Source: Oxalobacter sp.
GTDB lineage: Bacteria > Pseudomonadota > Gammaproteobacteria > Burkholderiales > Burkholderiaceae_D
NCBI GenBank assembly: GCA_018384065.1
Contig: JAHAYL010000035.1
Span: 1-64,000 of the forward strand
DNA: 64,000 nucleotides
Direction of reading: 5' to 3'
The position numbers were made by a program, and so were the translations under genes. Position 1 is the first letter of the stretch. Each line of letters opens with the position of its first letter. A model generated the notes under the pieces. The model was not told the origin of the DNA. It worked only from the letters and a program-made list of their open reading frames with translations, and made no database searches. This document shows positions 60,462 through 64,000 of the stretch, in pieces.

Positions 60462-61477
60462 AAAGCATCCTCGTCACCGGTGGTGCCGGATTCATCGGCT
60501 CCAACTTCGTCCCGTACTTCGCGGAGAAATACCCAGACTACCATATCATCAACCTCGACAAGCTCACCTATGCCGGCAACCTGGACAATCTCAGGGAATG
60601 CGAAAGCATGGTCAACTACACCTTCGTTAGAGGCGACATCTGTGATGAAGCCCTGATAGACAATCTATTCAAAAAACACGATATCAGAGGCGTCGTCCAC
60701 TTTGCGGCAGAAAGCCATGTCGACAACTCCATCAAAGGTCCCAAAGCCTTCATCCAGACCAACATCGTCGGCACCTTCACCCTCATCGAAGCAGCCAGGA
60801 AACACTGGATGGAATCCCCAAACAAGCCGAAACCCGGCTATGAGACCGCGAGGTTCCACCACATCAGTACCGATGAAGTCTATGGCACCCTGGGTGAAAC
60901 AGGCTATTTCACCGAAGAAACCCCGTATGCACCAAACAGTCCGTACAGTGCCAGCAAAGCCTCCTCTGACCACATCGTCAGGGCATACCACCACACCTAT
61001 GGGATGAACATCACCACCAGCAACTGCTCCAACAACTACGGACCCAAACAGCATGCTGAGAAACTCATCCCCACCATCATCCGGAAATGCCTGAATGAAG
61101 AGCTAATCCCCGTCTATGGGACAGGGAGCAACATCAGGGACTGGCTGTATGTGCTGGACCACTGCAAGGCCATCGACCTCATCTTCCACAAAGGAAAGAG
61201 TGGAGAAACCTATAATGTGGGAGGTCGCAACGAAAGGAACAATCTTGAGATTGTCAAGACAGTATGCAGATTGCTTGACGAAAAACAGCCGAGAAAAAAC
61301 AACCGGGAATACGAAGGGCTGATCAGCTTCGTGAGCGACCGTCCTGGGCATGACTTCCGTTACGCGATAGATGCTTCAAAGCTCGAGAGGGAGCTCAGGT
61401 GGCAGGCAGACGAGAACTTCGAGACGGGCATTGTTAAAACCTTGGACTGGTATTTGAGACACAGATACGTTCCATGA
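60458..61477 (+). CDS. rfbB: dTDP-glucose 4,6-dehydratase
   Basis: SILVTGGAGFIGSNFVPYF; HISTDEVYG; YSASKASSDHIVRAYHHTYG. Confidence 0.97.
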   Translation: MKSILVTGGAGFIGSNFVPYFAEKYPDYHIINLDKLTYAGNLDNLRECESMVNYTFVRGDICDEALIDNLFKKHDIRGVVHFAAESHVDNSIKGPKAFIQTNIVGTFTLIEAARKHWMESPNKPKPGYETARFHHISTDEVYGTLGETGYFTEETPYAPNSPYSASKASSDHIVRAYHHTYGMNITTSNCSNNYGPKQHAEKLIPTIIRKCLNEELIPVYGTGSNIRDWLYVLDHCKAIDLIFHKGKSGETYNVGGRNERNNLEIVKTVCRLLDEKQPRKNNREYEGLISFVSDRPGHDFRYAIDASKLERELRWQADENFETGIVKTLDWYLRHRYVP

Positions 61478-61576
61478 ATATGGCTATTTCAATCCATGTC
61501 TGGCAAAATCCATAAATTCAAAGATGGAAAATAGATAACTGTAAAATCAGGATATTCTGATTTTTGGAAACACTGC

Positions 61577-62395
61577 ATGTCCGATACGCTGATCTTAGAA
61601 GAACCTTTCCGTACCTTGTGGGAGGGCAAAGACCCGTTTGAAGAGGTCGAGAAAATCACAGGGGATGTCAAGCGTGCCCTGGAGACCCGCCGTACGTTGC
61701 GTTTTGTCGTGGATAAGAAAGGCTATTACCTGAAACTTCATCATGGAACAAAGATGAAGGAAGTGATGAAAAGCCTGATCCGGCTGAGAGCGCCTGTGCT
61801 TGGGGCAGACCGTGAATGGCATGCCATCCATCGTCTGGCAGAGAATGGTGTGGACACGATGGAAGGGGTTGCCTATGGGGAAAAAGGCGGGAATCCCTTA
61901 TCAAAAACCTCATTCATCATCACCAAGGATATCGGTCGGTCTTGGGATGCACGTGTCGTTCTTCAGGATCTAAAAGTGTCAGTTCCTGTCAAGAGAATCA
62001 TTATTAAACGCTTGGCACAGATGATACGGAAGATGCACCAATGTGGTGTCAATCATCGGGATTGCTATCTGGCGCATTTTCTGGTGCATCGTCCCTTTGA
62101 CTTGCAGAAAGGCAAGAACGAGGATTTAAAAATATCGGTCATCGACCTGCACAGGGCGCAGTTGAGGGATGCAGTACCAACCAGATGGCGGGATAAGGAC
62201 TTGGTTGGGTTGCTGTTCTCCGCGCGGGATGTGGCACTCACCAGCCGTGACATCTACCGGTTCATGAAAGAATATTTCCAGATGCCTTTGAGGGAAATCC
62301 TGAATAAGGAAAAGTCACTGATTGCCTCTGCCAAGACAAGGATTGAACGGATGAAGCATCATCAAGAAAACCTGAAGAAAATCAGGCATGAATAA
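61577..62395 (+). CDS. LPS core heptose kinase RfaP/InaA-like
   Basis: [14 protein letters not shown]...[33 protein letters not shown]. Confidence 0.9.
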   Translation: MSDTLILEEPFRTLWEGKDPFEEVEKITGDVKRALETRRTLRFVVDKKGYYLKLHHGTKMKEVMKSLIRLRAPVLGADREWHAIHRLAENGVDTMEGVAYGEKGGNPLSKTSFIITKDIGRSWDARVVLQDLKVSVPVKRIIIKRLAQMIRKMHQCGVNHRDCYLAHFLVHRPFDLQKGKNEDLKISVIDLHRAQLRDAVPTRWRDKDLVGLLFSARDVALTSRDIYRFMKEYFQMPLREILNKEKSLIASAKTRIERMKHHQENLKKIRHE

Positions 62396-62410
62396 AGGCT
62401 GGATAGGTTA

Positions 62411-64000
62411 ATGTCTTCTCAGCAAACAGACAATAAATGGGTAAAGCCGATTTTTCCGTTGGTTGAAGCGGAACTGCAGCCCAATTTCAAATCGATGCTG
62501 CGCATCGCAGGCATGCCTGTCTATTCTATGCGCCGTTCTCCTTTGACCAGTGAGCGGGCTGCAAAAACTTTTCAGACAAGGCCTGATAATGGGAAGTCTC
62601 GTATTTTTCTCAATCTGGGGGCAGTCGCCTATCTGGACAACCGTTCAGGGATTCCCCGGGTTGTCAAAAATCTGTCAAGGGAAGGGTTGCTTGCTGATGG
62701 TATTGAATTGATTCCTGTCTATGCAGATTTGGATACTGGCGTGTTCCATGTTGCCAAAGAATTTGCCCAGAAGCTGACAGGAAAATCCCTGGATACTTAT
62801 GAGGATATCATGGCCGTTGCTTCAGGAGATACCTTCCTGAATGTCACTGTCAACCCGAATGAGCTGGAGTTTGAGCACGAGACCTTCAATTTATTGCGGC
62901 AGAAGGGTGTCAGGGTGCTCTGCATGGTCCATGACCTGATTCCGGAACTGCAGCCGGAGTTTTTTCGGAAACGTGACAGCCGTCTGTTCAGGATCTGGTT
63001 GAACCGCATCATCCAATATGATGGTGTTGTTGCAGTTTCACAGACCACGTTGTCTGCTTTTGAAGGATGGGTGAAAACAAATAACATCCAGTTGCCGAGG
63101 GGGTTCCAGAAACACTGGTTTCATCTTGGTGCGGATATCCAGTCAGACATCATTGGCAGCGATACGTGCGATGATCCGGAAGCCAAAGTCATCACAGCAG
63201 AAGGGAATTCACCCTATTTCTTGCAAGTTGGTACCGTTGAGCCACGTAAAGGTCACGATGACCTGCTGAATGGTTTTGAAAGGCTCTGGGCTGAAGATTA
63301 TGACTTGAATCTGGTCATTGTTGGACGCCGTGGATGGAATGTCCATCAATTGTCACGGAAAATCCAGAACCATCCACAGTTTGGGAAGAAGCTTTTCTGG
63401 CTGCGTAATGCAGATGACCAGACACTCCATTATCTCTATCGTCATGCCGAGGCGGTTGTGCTTGCATCCAAAGCTGAGGGATATGGGTTGCCTGTCGCAG
63501 AAGGGGCATGGTTCAAGCGGCCATTGCTTTTACGTGATATCCCGATATTCCGTGAAATCGCACAGGATGGTGCCAGCTATTTCTCGGATGATGGGAAAGG
63601 TCTTGCAGAAGCCGTCAAGCTGTTGCATGGGAAAATCCTGAACCATGAGCCTGTCCCAATGCCAAGACCGGATCAGTTCTTGGATTGGAAGCAGAGCTTT
63701 ACCTTGTTGCAGAAGGTCTTGATGTCAGTAGAGCCTGTTCTGAAGGCAGATACTATTATTGAGACAGAAACAGTTCCTGAGATGAAATGTTATTTCATCA
63801 ATCTGGACCATTCCTTAGACCGGCGGCATCTCATGGAAGAGCAGCTGAACCGTTTACAGGGAATGATGCCAGAAGGGAAGATGGCGTTTATCCGGATCAG
63901 TGCAATAGATGCTGAAAAACTGGATGAGGAGACCATCAATGCGCATTATGAGAAAAACCATTATTCATTCAATGCACGTTTTTTCCCGAATGTCCTTTCT
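62411..64000 (+). CDS. GT4-type glycosyltransferase fused to a GT25-like domain (open at right edge)
   Basis: Read in frame from ATG 62411 with no stop to 64000: FLQVGTVEPRKGHDDLLNGFERLW...VVLASKAEGYGLPVAEGAWF, then MKCYFINLDHSLDRRHLMEEQLNRL from 63782. Confidence 0.85.
   Translation, partial: MSSQQTDNKWVKPIFPLVEAELQPNFKSMLRIAGMPVYSMRRSPLTSERAAKTFQTRPDNGKSRIFLNLGAVAYLDNRSGIPRVVKNLSREGLLADGIELIPVYADLDTGVFHVAKEFAQKLTGKSLDTYEDIMAVASGDTFLNVTVNPNELEFEHETFNLLRQKGVRVLCMVHDLIPELQPEFFRKRDSRLFRIWLNRIIQYDGVVAVSQTTLSAFEGWVKTNNIQLPRGFQKHWFHLGADIQSDIIGSDTCDDPEAKVITAEGNSPYFLQVGTVEPRKGHDDLLNGFERLWAEDYDLNLVIVGRRGWNVHQLSRKIQNHPQFGKKLFWLRNADDQTLHYLYRHAEAVVLASKAEGYGLPVAEGAWFKRPLLLRDIPIFREIAQDGASYFSDDGKGLAEAVKLLHGKILNHEPVPMPRPDQFLDWKQSFTLLQKVLMSVEPVLKADTIIETETVPEMKCYFINLDHSLDRRHLMEEQLNRLQGMMPEGKMAFIRISAIDAEKLDEETINAHYEKNHYSFNARFFPNVLS

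Overview
64 kb bacterial window. It looks betaproteobacterial and perhaps Oxalobacteraceae, but that is only inferred from gene content and order. No rRNA, tRNA or CRISPR array was recognised.

Left part (1 to about 8.8 kb): an AT-rich, defence-like accessory segment. It holds the end of an IS3-family element, a complete type I restriction-modification operon (hsdR-hsdM-hsdS), two AT-rich flanking ORFs (one with a HEPN-type RNNVIH motif), and relics of an AbrB/PIN toxin-antitoxin pair and of a second umuC.

Next (8.9-10.6 kb): a umuDC operon whose UmuD, in a gap-free alignment with E. coli UmuD recalled from memory, lacks both catalytic residues and the Cys-Gly cleavage site.

Middle (10.6-53.1 kb): mostly core genes. 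These include AraC, FUSC, a cluster of small Cys/His-rich proteins, lipoproteins, rhlE, dnaE, waaF, the yebC-purD-nadD-rsfS-rlmH-maf-rng cluster, ispH/radC, and glnA-glnL-glnG-glnK-amtB with sigma54/NtrC sites. CapA, NlpC/P60, lysS and prfB (with the programmed +1 frameshift) follow.

Right part (53.2-64 kb): a surface-glycan locus with a split dTDP-rhamnose cassette (rfbAC / rfbDB), rgpF, an OafA-like acyltransferase, an RfaP-like kinase, and a right-edge-truncated GT4-GT25 fusion missing from the ORF track.

Strongest candidates for novelty: the predicted non-cleavable UmuD, the HEPN-like ORF beside the type I RM operon, and paired thioredoxin-like/ArsD-like proteins whose cysteines appear moved to the C-terminus.
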